This document shows, piece by piece, positions 52,155-60,785 of a DNA stretch of 64,000 nt. Below the pieces are notes generated by a model. It did no database searches. It had not been told where the DNA came from and was given only the letters and a program-made list of their open reading frames with translations. Made by a program: the position numbers and the translations under genes. Position 1 is the stretch's first letter; each line of letters starts with the position of its first letter. The DNA comes from Haloimpatiens lingqiaonensis (GTDB lineage: Bacteria; Bacillota; Clostridia; Clostridiales; Clostridiaceae): NCBI RefSeq assembly GCF_044502415.1, contig NZ_CP172402.1, one strand, 5' to 3'.

Positions 52155-52165
52155 GAGGTATAAGA

Positions 52166-53605
52166 ATGAGTGAATTTAAAAATTTTCATTTAAGTAATGA
52201 CATATTGAAAGCTATAGAAAAATTAGGATATATAAATCCTTCTCCTGTGCAAGAAAAAGTAATACCTTTTGTACTTGAAAATAGGGATATTATAGTGAAA
52301 TCACAAACAGGAAGTGGGAAAACAGCTGCTTTTTCTATACCTATTTGTAATGAAATAGAGATAGAAGAAACAAATCCACAAGTTTTAGTGCTTACGCCTA
52401 CAAGGGAATTGGCAGTGCAGATTAAAGAGGAAATATCCAATATAGGAAGATTTAAGAGAATAAGATGTGCTGCTATATACGGAAAACAGCCTATGGAGGT
52501 ACAAAAAAGGGAGTTAAAACAAAGAGTTCATGTGGTGGTCGGTACTCCGGGAAGAACTATGGATCATATAGAGAGAAAAACTCTAAATTTAGAAAAAGTA
52601 AAATATTTAGTCATTGACGAAGCAGATGAAATGCTGAATATGGGATTTATAGATCAAGTGGAGTCTATAATAAAAGTAGTTCCTAAAAAAAGGGTGACTA
52701 TGTTATTTTCAGCAACTATGTCTGAGAAAATTGAAGATTTATGTGATAGATACATAAGAAATGCCGAAAAAATAGATATTAATCCAGAAGCTATAACTGT
52801 GAAAAAAATAAACGAAGAATGTTATGAAATGGCTGAAAATGAAAAGCTTAATATTTTGAATAATATAATATATACCAAAAGACCTGACAAATGTATTTTA
52901 TTTTGTAATACTCGCGACAAAGTTGATGAACTAGTTAAAAACATGAAAAAACAAGGATTTTGTACAAGAGGATTACATGGAGGCATGGAACAAAAGGACA
53001 GATTAGAGGTTATAGAAAGCTATAAAAGAGATGAAATCCAATTTTTAGTAGCTACAGATGTGGCTGCTAGAGGAATTCATATAGAGGATGTAACTCATGT
53101 TATAAATTATGATGTTCCAGTAGAAAAAGAAAACTATGTGCACAGAATTGGAAGAACAGGAAGAGCAGGAAATGAAGGTACAGCAATAACCTTTGTAAGC
53201 CCATATAATAAGAGACTTTTAGAAGAGATAGAACAATATTTAGGCTATATGATACCTAAAAAAGAAATACCATCTCATGAAGAAGTGAAAAAAGGTGAAC
53301 AAATTTTTAAGGACTCTCTTAAAAATAAGCCTAAGGCAAAAGCTATTAAAAAAACAAAAATAAATGAAGAAATTACTAAAATATATATAAATGCAGGTAA
53401 AAAGAAAAAAATAAGACCTGGTGATATCGTAGGTTCAATGCTTAAGATAGAAGGAATTGATGTAGAAGATATAGGAATTATCGATATACAAGATGGTTTT
53501 TCTTATGTAGATATACTGGGGGGAAAAGGTAAAAATGTTCTTAAAGCTGCTGAAAATATGAAAATAAAAGGTAAAAGCGTTAGGATTCAGAAAGCCGTTA
53601 AGTAA
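52166..53605 (+). CDS. DbpA-like DEAD-box RNA helicase
   Basis: 479 residues. Q motif, Walker A 'S-Q-T-G-S-G-K-T', 'P-T-R-E-L-A', 'V-I-D-E-A-D-E-M' (DEAD), 'S-A-T' and motif VI 'H-R-I-G-R-T-G-R-A-G'. The last 75 residues ('K-I-Y-I-N-A-G-K-K-K-K-I-R-P-G-D-I-V') form the DbpA RNA-binding domain, which in DbpA recognises 23S rRNA helix 92 and aids 50S assembly. RBS AAGAGGT precedes ATG 52166. A perfect-stem terminator follows. Confidence 0.95.
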   Translation: MSEFKNFHLSNDILKAIEKLGYINPSPVQEKVIPFVLENRDIIVKSQTGSGKTAAFSIPICNEIEIEETNPQVLVLTPTRELAVQIKEEISNIGRFKRIRCAAIYGKQPMEVQKRELKQRVHVVVGTPGRTMDHIERKTLNLEKVKYLVIDEADEMLNMGFIDQVESIIKVVPKKRVTMLFSATMSEKIEDLCDRYIRNAEKIDINPEAITVKKINEECYEMAENEKLNILNNIIYTKRPDKCILFCNTRDKVDELVKNMKKQGFCTRGLHGGMEQKDRLEVIESYKRDEIQFLVATDVAARGIHIEDVTHVINYDVPVEKENYVHRIGRTGRAGNEGTAITFVSPYNKRLLEEIEQYLGYMIPKKEIPSHEEVKKGEQIFKDSLKNKPKAKAIKKTKINEEITKIYINAGKKKKIRPGDIVGSMLKIEGIDVEDIGIIDIQDGFSYVDILGGKGKNVLKAAENMKIKGKSVRIQKAVK

Positions 53606-53632
53606 GAAAATTGTGACGCTGTCACAATTTTC
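53606..53632 (+). terminator. terminator of the helicase gene
   Basis: GAAAATTGTGAC and GTCACAATTTTC form a perfect 12-bp stem with a GCT loop, one base after the stop codon. Confidence 0.8.
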
Positions 53633-53743
53633 AGTGGGCTAGTGTGCCAGTGGGCTAGAGGGCTAAAATTAGTGTGCTAGAGGACCAGAGGGCTAGAGAA
53701 GGATAATTTTTCTTCATTTCATTACGAAAAATTTTAGAATGTA

Positions 53744-53796
53744 AAAAAGAAAGATAACATAATTTGACAACGCGAAATTATGTTATCTTTCTTTTT
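53744..53796. repeat. perfect 22-bp palindrome hairpin
   Basis: AAAAAGAAAGATAACATAAT (arm 53744-53765) is fully complementary to 53775-53796, loop GACAACGCG. A related but imperfect hairpin is at 54456-54504 (AAGAAAAGATGTAACTG with CAGTTATATCTTTTCTT). Confidence 0.9.
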
Positions 53797-54046
53797 GGAC
53801 TTAGCTTAAATCTTTTATTGGCGATAGCCAGACTAAATATATAAATATCAGATATCAAATATCAAATATCAATTAATGTGGATTTTCTTCATTTTATTCA
53901 GAAAATCTTTAAGTTAGAAAAAGAAAGGGATAATAATCTTTTTATGCGAAGCCGTTCGAAAAGTTATATGGTAACCATTAATATAAGATAGTAACTAAAA
54001 TTCAATTTATTTTGCCGTAGGACGGTTGATTGTATAAATCTTAGTT

Positions 54047-54270
54047 TGTAGATAAGTAAGAAATAAAAAGTAAGAAGTAAGAGTAAAGGATAAAACTCAA
54101 TGAGTTTTTTATAATTAATTTGTGAATAAGTAAAAGATAATGGTTGTGGTAAAAATAGATTATCCCAGCTATTTTCTATAATAAGTCTTTTATTATAAAT
54201 CAGCGGGCTACGCCAAAATAAATTTTTAAGTGTTCAACTTCTGATTTTTTTACCTATTTACTTCTTTTAT
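54047..54270 (+). repeat. MITE-like element, copy 2
   Basis: Starts GATAAGTAAGAAATAAAAAG, contains GGATAAAACTCAATGAG, and ends in a loose inverted copy of its start. The core matches the minus strand of 48155-48325. A short fragment (AAGAAAGAAGTAAGAG and AAAACTCAATGG) is near 56566-56600. Confidence 0.6.
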
Positions 54271-54608
54271 TATTACATTTATTTAATTAAAGATTTTCCA
54301 TAACATAGTGAAGGAAAGTCTTCATTCACTATTACTTCTTCCACAAATTCTAATTTAAGAAATTCCATAGTAATTTCAACATTATTTGATATTTGATATT
54401 TAATATTTCTATATTTTCGCTGGCTACCGCCAATAAAAGATTTTTTAAGCCCTTAAAGAAAAGATGTAACTGCTTTGTTTAATGAAACAGTTATATCTTT
54501 TCTTACTATACCATTCTTCATATTCAATTAAAAATTTTCCATAGCAAAGCGGCGGAAAATCATCCTTTAGTAGGCCGTTCTCTCCCGTGACGATATATGC
54601 ATGACCTG

Positions 54609-54839
54609 AAAAATCTGCTTTTAATGGAGTGATAAATGTGAAATTTAGGACTATTGAACTAGCCTTAGAACTTCTTTATTTGTCCATTTAAAGCCACGTT
54701 AAGAAGTTTTCATTGCCTGAGCGAGGCACGAGTGAGTTTGAAAACTTTAGGGGCTTTAAATGGACAAATATTAGAAGTTCTTGGCGTATTGTTCAAGTCC
54801 AAAATTTCACATTTATCACGGAATTAAAATCAGATTTTT
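54609..54839. repeat. 231-bp nested palindrome
   Basis: Arms of about 87 bases (54609-54695 and 54752-54839) are largely complementary: AAAATCTG near one end with CAGATTTTT at the other, GTGATAAATGTGAAATTT with its complement, and TTTGTCCATTTAAAGCC with GGCTTTAAATGGACAAA. The centre holds a further hairpin AAGTTTTCA/TGAAAACTT (54704-54747) with TGCCT/AGGCA at its tip. No coding frame. Confidence 0.85.
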
Positions 54840-54894
54840 CCTATGCACTTACTTCACAATTTATACTAAGTGTGACAGTCTAGCTTTTGTTAAT

Positions 54895-55986
54895 TTATTT
54901 TTCTGGTGAATTTTCATTCTTTAATGTAGTTATAATTACTTTTATTACAGAGTAGATTGGAACTACAATAAAAGCTCCAATAGGACCAAAGATGGAGGCA
55001 GCAGATACTACCAAAAAAATATCTGTAAGAGCATGAATTTCCATGGCTTTAGACATAACTAAAGGTACTATTACTCTTCCTTTAATAGCTTGAGCTATAA
55101 TAAATAATAGTGATAGCTTAATTATCATCTTGAAGCCCATGCTAAAGGCTATAATATAAGGTATTATCATGGAAATAAAAAAACCTACAAAAGGTATGAA
55201 AGCCAATACAAAAGTTATGGATGCTAATATAAGTCCACTGGGGATCCCTATAATTAAATACCCAATATAAATCATTGAAGCAAGAGAAAGTGCTACTTTA
55301 GCCTGCCCAATTATATAATTTGAAAGTACAAAGTCACATTTAGTACAGACATCTTCTAGCTTATCACCGTATTTATTTTTATACTTCTGAGGAATAATTT
55401 TTAAGATATTTTTCTTTAAGTCCCCATCATCTTTCAATAAATAAAATACTATTATTATTATAAGTAAAACATCAGAAAAAGCTACCATTACAAAATTAGC
55501 GGTTTTAAAAGCACCGTTCTTGAATAAATATAAATAGGTTTTTATGTATATAGTAAGTTGCTCTAATATCCACTGTACATTTATATTTTTAGATAAATTT
55601 TTATTTATAAAATCCATAAGATTATTTTTTCGTTGTGCTATAGATAATTTTTCTATAAGATTGCTTAGTTGAGATATAAAATAAAATCCCAATCCTTCTA
55701 TAATTCCCAGTGCAATAGTCATGGCAATTATTAAAGTAAGCCCAGCTGCCCATGTGTTTTTTAATCCTTTTTTAATAAATATATTTCTTAAAGGTTTTAA
55801 GAGATAGTATATAAATATAGATATTAAAATTGGAATAATTATTAGTTTATATATGGAAGAAAAAGTTTTAATGACTATAGGTAGTTTTATAAAAAAGTGA
55901 ATAGCTAGTAAAGTTAAATTTATAATTATTAAAGTAAATAAAATTTTTTTTTCTTTCATAATTAAATTAATTTTATTAAGATACAT
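54895..55986 (-). CDS. AI-2E family transporter (PerM-like permease)
   Basis: 363 residues from ATG 55986, preceded by GGAG at about 13 bases; an upstream TTG (56034) is in AT-rich leader without RBS. About eight membrane segments, with the family pattern 'I-P-I-L-I-S-I-F-I-Y-Y-L-L-K-P-L' early and 'F-I-P-F-V-G-F-F-I-S', 'A-S-I-F-G-P-I-G-A-F-I-V-V-P' late. Members include the autoinducer-2 exporter TqsA and sporulation protein YtvI; which applies here is unknown. Monocistronic. Confidence 0.9.
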   Translation of the reverse strand: MYLNKINLIMKEKKILFTLIIINLTLLAIHFFIKLPIVIKTFSSIYKLIIIPILISIFIYYLLKPLRNIFIKKGLKNTWAAGLTLIIAMTIALGIIEGLGFYFISQLSNLIEKLSIAQRKNNLMDFINKNLSKNINVQWILEQLTIYIKTYLYLFKNGAFKTANFVMVAFSDVLLIIIIVFYLLKDDGDLKKNILKIIPQKYKNKYGDKLEDVCTKCDFVLSNYIIGQAKVALSLASMIYIGYLIIGIPSGLILASITFVLAFIPFVGFFISMIIPYIIAFSMGFKMIIKLSLLFIIAQAIKGRVIVPLVMSKAMEIHALTDIFLVVSAASIFGPIGAFIVVPIYSVIKVIITTLKNENSPEK

Positions 55987-56034
55987 TTTAATAATTAACT
56001 CCGGATTTTGTATAAAAATATTAATTTTATACAA

Positions 56035-56846
56035 AAATGTTAATTTAATATAAAATGATTTTAATAAAATATCGTTACCTCCTAATTATATATTTTAATT
56101 TTATTTTACCTTTATAATTGAATTTTATTCCTTGAGTAATTTGCATAGTTAAATTTGAAAAAATATTACAACAACATATTGTATTAAAATGATATTAAGT
56201 GCACAGTATATTAAAAAATTTTAATTTTAAAATGAATTATGCAATTATCATCATTTATAATTTTACCTTTATAATAAATTTTATTTATTTTGAATTTCAT
56301 TCTTTTAAATTTTTTACTTTAATTTTAATTAGAAGTTTGTATAGAAAATTTTTAGTTAGTGTAAGGGTACTCTATACGAAACAGTATGCTAATCATATAA
56401 CGTAATAATATGATAAACATATAATGGAATTTGATGGAACTTATAGTGTAAAAATATTTTATATATGCTTGTATAAAGGAGTAATAAAGGTATGATGGAA
56501 AGTTTTTCATTTAAGTTTGAAATTACATATAAACTTGATATATAATTTAAGTGAGGTAAGAACTAAGAAAGAAGTAAGAGTTAGGGGTAAAACTCAATGG
56601 TATATTAAAATGTTATATAAATTTAATTATTTTACATAATTTAAAGTAATATATAAGGGTGAAGTGTAGTATTGAAGTATGTAACTTTTAATTTTCAAAA
56701 ATTTTTGTATAAAAAAATAGATGGATTAATGCTACATGGAAGTTGTAAAAGGTATCTTGAATGTTATTGCAAGTTTTGATAATCATTAGGTAAGAATACG
56801 TAAGGACTATGTAAAACTGCAAAATATCGTATTATGAGGTGATAAT
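56035..56846. other. gene-free AT-rich gap
   Basis: About 810 bases, no supported gene. Contains a fragment of the 48155/54047 repeat (about 56548-56600). The short open frame at 56199-56405 has no RBS and a composition typical of spacer DNA. Confidence 0.55.
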
Positions 56847-57854
56847 GTGAAAAGAAAAATTTATGCAATTGGTTTAGTGGTGTTAATGTGTTTTACAATT
56901 TTTTTAGGTGGTTGTTCTAATTCTTCAAAGAATAATAAAAATAGTGCACAAAATACTACTAATACAAAAGAGGAAAAGATAAAAATAGGAGCTTTAAAGG
57001 GACCTACAGGTATAGGTATGGTAAAGTGTATGGAAGAAAATAAGGACAAATATGAAATCTCTTTATTTAATTCTCCTGATGAAGTGGTATCTAAAATTGT
57101 AAGCGGTGAATTAGATGGAGCAGCAGTGCCTTCTAATTTAGCAGCAGTTTTGTATAATAAAACCAAAGGTGATGTTAATTTAGTAGGGGTTAACACATTA
57201 GGGGTTTTATATATTGTAGAAAATGGGAATACTATTAAAGATATAAAAGACTTAAAAGGAAAAACTGTATATTCATCAGGTAAAGGATCAGCACCAGAGT
57301 TCATATTTAACTATATACTTAAGAAAAATGGATTGGAACCGGATAAAGATGTTAAGATAGAGTATAAAATGCAACATAGTGATTTAGCTGCTTCCGTGGC
57401 TTCTAAGGAAGTAAAAATAGCATTGCTTCCAGAACCTTTTGTAACTTCTTCTAAGCTTAAAAATAAGGAGTTAAATGTACCTATTAATTTAACAGAACAA
57501 TGGGATAAGGTTGTGGAGGACGGAAGTAAGCTAGTTATGGGAGCAATAGTATTTAGAAAAGATTTTGTATCTAACAAAAAAGATAGTTTAAATAATTTTC
57601 TTAAAGATTATGAGAAATCCGTAGATTTTGTTAATAAAAATAATCAAGAGGCAGGCAAACTTGCGGAAAAGCATGGAGTTATGCCAAAGGCAAAGATAGC
57701 TGAATTAGCAATTCCTAGATGCAATATAGTTCTTATGCAAGGAGAGGAAGCTAAAAAATCTATAGAAGGATTTTTAAAAGTATTATTCCAAAGTAATCCA
57801 AAGTCAATTGGAGGAAAATTACCAGATGAAGGATTTTATTATAAAAATAATTAA
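56847..57854 (+). CDS. ABC transporter substrate-binding lipoprotein (SsuA/NMT1-like)
   Basis: 335 residues. Lipoprotein signal with lipobox 'L-G-G-C' at about residue 22, followed by a Ser/Asn/Lys linker. The mature part starts 'I-K-I-G-A-L-K-G-P-T-G-I-G-M', as in SsuA/TauA/ThiY-like binding proteins ('K-D-L-K-G-K-T-V-Y', 'S-D-L-A-A-S-V-A-S-K-E-V'). Ligands in the family include sulfonates, taurine, nitrate and pyrimidine precursors; not decidable here. GTG 56847 follows GAGGTGAT. First gene of the importer operon. Confidence 0.9.
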   Translation: MKRKIYAIGLVVLMCFTIFLGGCSNSSKNNKNSAQNTTNTKEEKIKIGALKGPTGIGMVKCMEENKDKYEISLFNSPDEVVSKIVSGELDGAAVPSNLAAVLYNKTKGDVNLVGVNTLGVLYIVENGNTIKDIKDLKGKTVYSSGKGSAPEFIFNYILKKNGLEPDKDVKIEYKMQHSDLAASVASKEVKIALLPEPFVTSSKLKNKELNVPINLTEQWDKVVEDGSKLVMGAIVFRKDFVSNKKDSLNNFLKDYEKSVDFVNKNNQEAGKLAEKHGVMPKAKIAELAIPRCNIVLMQGEEAKKSIEGFLKVLFQSNPKSIGGKLPDEGFYYKNN

Positions 57855-58581
57855 AAAAATAACCATATTGTTCTTTTGGTTGATTATTTGGGAGCTTGGC
57901 TCCCTTTTTCTTAATAAGGAAATTTTACTACCTGGTCCAGTGGCAGTTTTAAATAAACTAGCCACACTTATATTTCAAATGTATTTTTGGAAAAGTATAG
58001 CTTATAGCCTATTAAGAGTGTTTTTGGCTTTACTAATATCAATAACTATAGGTATCGTATTTGGAATATTAGGTGGAGTCTTTAGAATTTTTGAAGAAAT
58101 TATGGAACCTTTTATGGCGGCAGTAAAATCAACGCCTGTAATGTCTATAATAATATTGGCTTTGGTGTGGTTTAAATCTGGAAATGTGGCTATTTTTACA
58201 GCTATATTAATATGTTTTCCAATAATATACACCAATGTACTTGAAGGCATAAAGTCTGTGGATAATAAAATTATAGAAATGGCAGTGCTATATAAAGCAA
58301 AAAAGTTTTACATTATAAAAGATATTTATTTGCCATCTATAAGTACATATATAATTTCAGGAACACTTCTTTGCTTGGGGCTTGGCTGGAAAGTTGTAGT
58401 GGCATCAGAGGTTTTGAGTACTCCTAAATATTCTATAGGTATAAATCTTTTAAATGCTAAAACTATATTGGATACTGAAGAACTTTTTGCATGGACTATA
58501 GTTGTAGTAATATTGAGTTTACTTCTAGAAATTATTTTTAAAAAATATATAAATAGGCTAAATTCAAGGATGAGCAATTGA
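57826..58581 (+). CDS. ABC transporter permease (SsuC/TauC-like)
   Basis: 251 residues, about six membrane segments. The cytoplasmic EAA loop is 'E-M-A-V-L-Y-K-A-K-K-F-Y-I-I-K-D-I-Y-L-P'. ATG 57826 lies inside the end of the binding-protein gene (29-base overlap), with GGAGG (57810-57814) upstream at about 11 bases. It forms the membrane channel of the importer. Confidence 0.92.
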   Translation: MKDFIIKIIKKITILFFWLIIWELGSLFLNKEILLPGPVAVLNKLATLIFQMYFWKSIAYSLLRVFLALLISITIGIVFGILGGVFRIFEEIMEPFMAAVKSTPVMSIIILALVWFKSGNVAIFTAILICFPIIYTNVLEGIKSVDNKIIEMAVLYKAKKFYIIKDIYLPSISTYIISGTLLCLGLGWKVVVASEVLSTPKYSIGINLLNAKTILDTEELFAWTIVVVILSLLLEIIFKKYINRLNSRMSN

Positions 58582-58895
58582 GTAAAGAATAATTAGTTGG
58601 TATTTGTTTTTTATATTAATTTGTAAAAATATCGAAAACAAAATTTGTTGTAAATAACAACTAAGTGCTATTTAATTTACATATTGGATTATACAATTAA
58701 CAAAAATCAAAACTTGCTAGAGATAATAGTTGGCTTGTACATAGGGTATAAATTAACATGTGATGAAATATGAGAAAATTAGTAGAGTAGAATATTGTAT
58801 TAATTCACATATCAATATCCATATATAATATATATAAATGCTGTATATAAATATTGTATAAAAGACTTATAAAAAATATTGAAAGGGATATAATT
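58582..58895. other. gap inside the importer operon
   Basis: About 314 AT-rich bases between permease and ATPase, with no terminator. Nothing coding seen. Confidence 0.5.
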
Positions 58896-59765
58896 ATGAA
58901 TAAGCATAGATTGCAAAAAATTCATAAAGATATAGATAAGTTATCAAAAGGACTTGAAAGATGGAAGACTAAAGAAAACCTAGAAGAAAACCTAGAAGAA
59001 AATCTAAAAGAAAATTTAGAAGAAAATTTAGAAGAAAATCTAAAAGAAAATTTAGAAGAAAATTTAGAAGAAAATTTAAAATTAAACATAAAAATATCTA
59101 AAATAGAATATTACAAATATAAATTATATTTAGCTAATAAAGCTAGGAAAAATTCTAATGAATATGTTCTTGAATTAGTTAATATCTGTAAAAGATATGG
59201 CGATAAGAGAATTTTTAATAACTTAAATATTGATTTTCCTAAAAATAAAATTATCGTGATAACGGGTCCTTCAGGTGTTGGGAAAACTACCTTATTAAAC
59301 ATAATAAGCGGGATAGATAAAGAGTATACAGGTCAGGTGATATTTAGTAAGGACATAGGAAGTGAGAAATTTTCCTATGTATTTCAAGAAGATAGGTTAA
59401 TTCCTTGGCTTACGGTTTATGAAAATATTGCTTTTGTTTTAAAATCTCAATTACAAAAGGAAGAAATGAAGCAAATTATCCATAAATACTTAAGATTAGT
59501 AAACCTATATGAAGATAAAAATTTACTACCTAAGGCTTTAAGTGGAGGTATGAAAAGGCGGGTAGCTCTTGCAAGAGCCTTTGCCTACGAAAGTGATATA
59601 TTACTTATGGATGAACCTTTTAAGGGTCTTGATAATGATTTAAAAAAACAAATAATGGATGAATTTTTACAAATATGGAATGAAAATAAGAAAACTGTAA
59701 TATTAGTAACTCATAACATAGAAGAAGCAGAAGTGTTGGGACATTATATTTATAAAATGGAATAA
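58896..59765 (+). CDS. ABC transporter ATPase (SsuB/TauB-like) with KENL/EENL repeat insert
   Basis: 289 residues from ATG 58896 (RBS AAAGGGA). Residues about 26-61 are nine 4-residue repeats K/E-E-N-L. The ATPase proper begins near residue 90: Walker A 'G-P-S-G-V-G-K-T-T', Q-loop 'V-F-Q-E-D-R-L', signature 'L-S-G-G-M-K-R-R' and Walker B 'I-L-L-M-D-E-P-F'. It powers the permease upstream. The repeat-bearing N-terminal extension is not part of normal SsuB proteins. Confidence 0.9.
   Translation: MNKHRLQKIHKDIDKLSKGLERWKTKENLEENLEENLKENLEENLEENLKENLEENLEENLKLNIKISKIEYYKYKLYLANKARKNSNEYVLELVNICKRYGDKRIFNNLNIDFPKNKIIVITGPSGVGKTTLLNIISGIDKEYTGQVIFSKDIGSEKFSYVFQEDRLIPWLTVYENIAFVLKSQLQKEEMKQIIHKYLRLVNLYEDKNLLPKALSGGMKRRVALARAFAYESDILLMDEPFKGLDNDLKKQIMDEFLQIWNENKKTVILVTHNIEEAEVLGHYIYKME
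58971..59078 (+). repeat. 12-bp tandem repeat, nine units, in the ATPase gene
   Basis: Units such as GAAGAAAATTTA or AAAGAAAATTTA; a higher-order 36-bp period (EENL-EENL-KENL) is visible three times. In-frame expansion is possible. Confidence 0.92.
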
Positions 59766-60029
59766 TTTCTAAAGAAATTTTTATACATAAAATTGTGTTA
59801 ATGGCAACATTGTATTTATAAAACTGTAATTAGCAATATAATATTAATAATTACAGTTTTATGCATTAAACATTCGTTATTTCTGCATAAATGTTACTAC
59901 TGGAAATAGGTTTAAATGTATTGCATTGTTTAAAAATTTTCAATGTAAGTATTAATATTAAGTATAAGTTTCAAATTACTAGTTAAAGTTTGAAAAATTT
60001 TACTTGACATTTAAACAGAATTTTCTTAT

Positions 60030-60370
60030 AATGATGTAAAAGTTCATATGAAATAAATGCTATGATAAGAAAAAGTAAGTTAATTCTATCTTTTAAGAGA
60101 GTCTCTGGTTGGTGTGAAGAGATAAAGAAGGATAAACTGAATACATCTTTGAGCATCGCACCGAAGCCACTGTGGTTGTAGGCTGCTGACGGGATCTTTC
60201 AGCCGTTAAAAATGATAGAGTATCATGTGTATTTTAAAATTTTGCATCGTACTCGAAAAGGTTAATATCGTGAGGTATTAATAAATTAAGGTGGTACCAC
60301 GGGAATATTTTTAAATATAGACTCCCGTCCTTATTGTTTAGGCAGTAAGGACGGGAGTTTTGATTTTTTT
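60030..60370 (+). promoter_or_regulatory. T-box riboswitch (tyrosine) of tyrS
   Basis: Stem I with AGTA (S-turn) near 60075, GGTTGGTGTGAAGAG apical region, and specifier loop GAATACATC with the Tyr codon TAC at 60142-60144. T-box AAGGTGGTACCACGGG at about 60289-60304; the terminator is ACTCCCGTCCTTA with TAAGGACGGGAGT and a T run (60321-60370). T-box bulge UGGU fits the A73 discriminator of tRNA-Tyr. Confidence 0.95.
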
Positions 60371-60785
60371 GTAAGCTTACACAAAGGTATTTGGAACAGA
60401 GAGATTTTGAATGCTAAGTATGTAACTGTATTTATTTTGCCGGCAAAAGTTACTTATAAATATTAGCATACAATTTTCAAAGGCTATATTAGGTTATGAA
60501 ATTTAAAATATATTCTTTTTAAAAAGAATATACAAACGATTGCAGTTATTCATACAATAAATGGATAATGTTATATGCTCTATCGTGTAAAGTGCCATTT
60601 AATTCCACGCTGTTATTCATACAATATATGGTTAATGTTATATTCGAGATATAATTACCCAATTTTCTTGGGTGATAAAAAATTAAATGGGTGATAAAAA
60701 ATTTAAAATGAAAGGAAGGTGAAGTGTGTAAATTATAAAAATTTATAAAGTATAAGAATTTATGATTTTACACACGGAAAATATT
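60371..60785. other. leader between T-box and tyrS, with a direct repeat
   Basis: GTTATTCATACAATA(A/T)ATGG occurs at about 60545 and 60611, 66 bases apart. GGGTGATAAAAAATTAAA-like words also repeat near 60669-60700. No gene. Confidence 0.55.

Noticed and set aside
56199..56405. 68-codon frame in the gap before the importer operon
   Set aside because: No RBS, Phe/Ile/Tyr/Asn-rich as expected from random AT-rich DNA.
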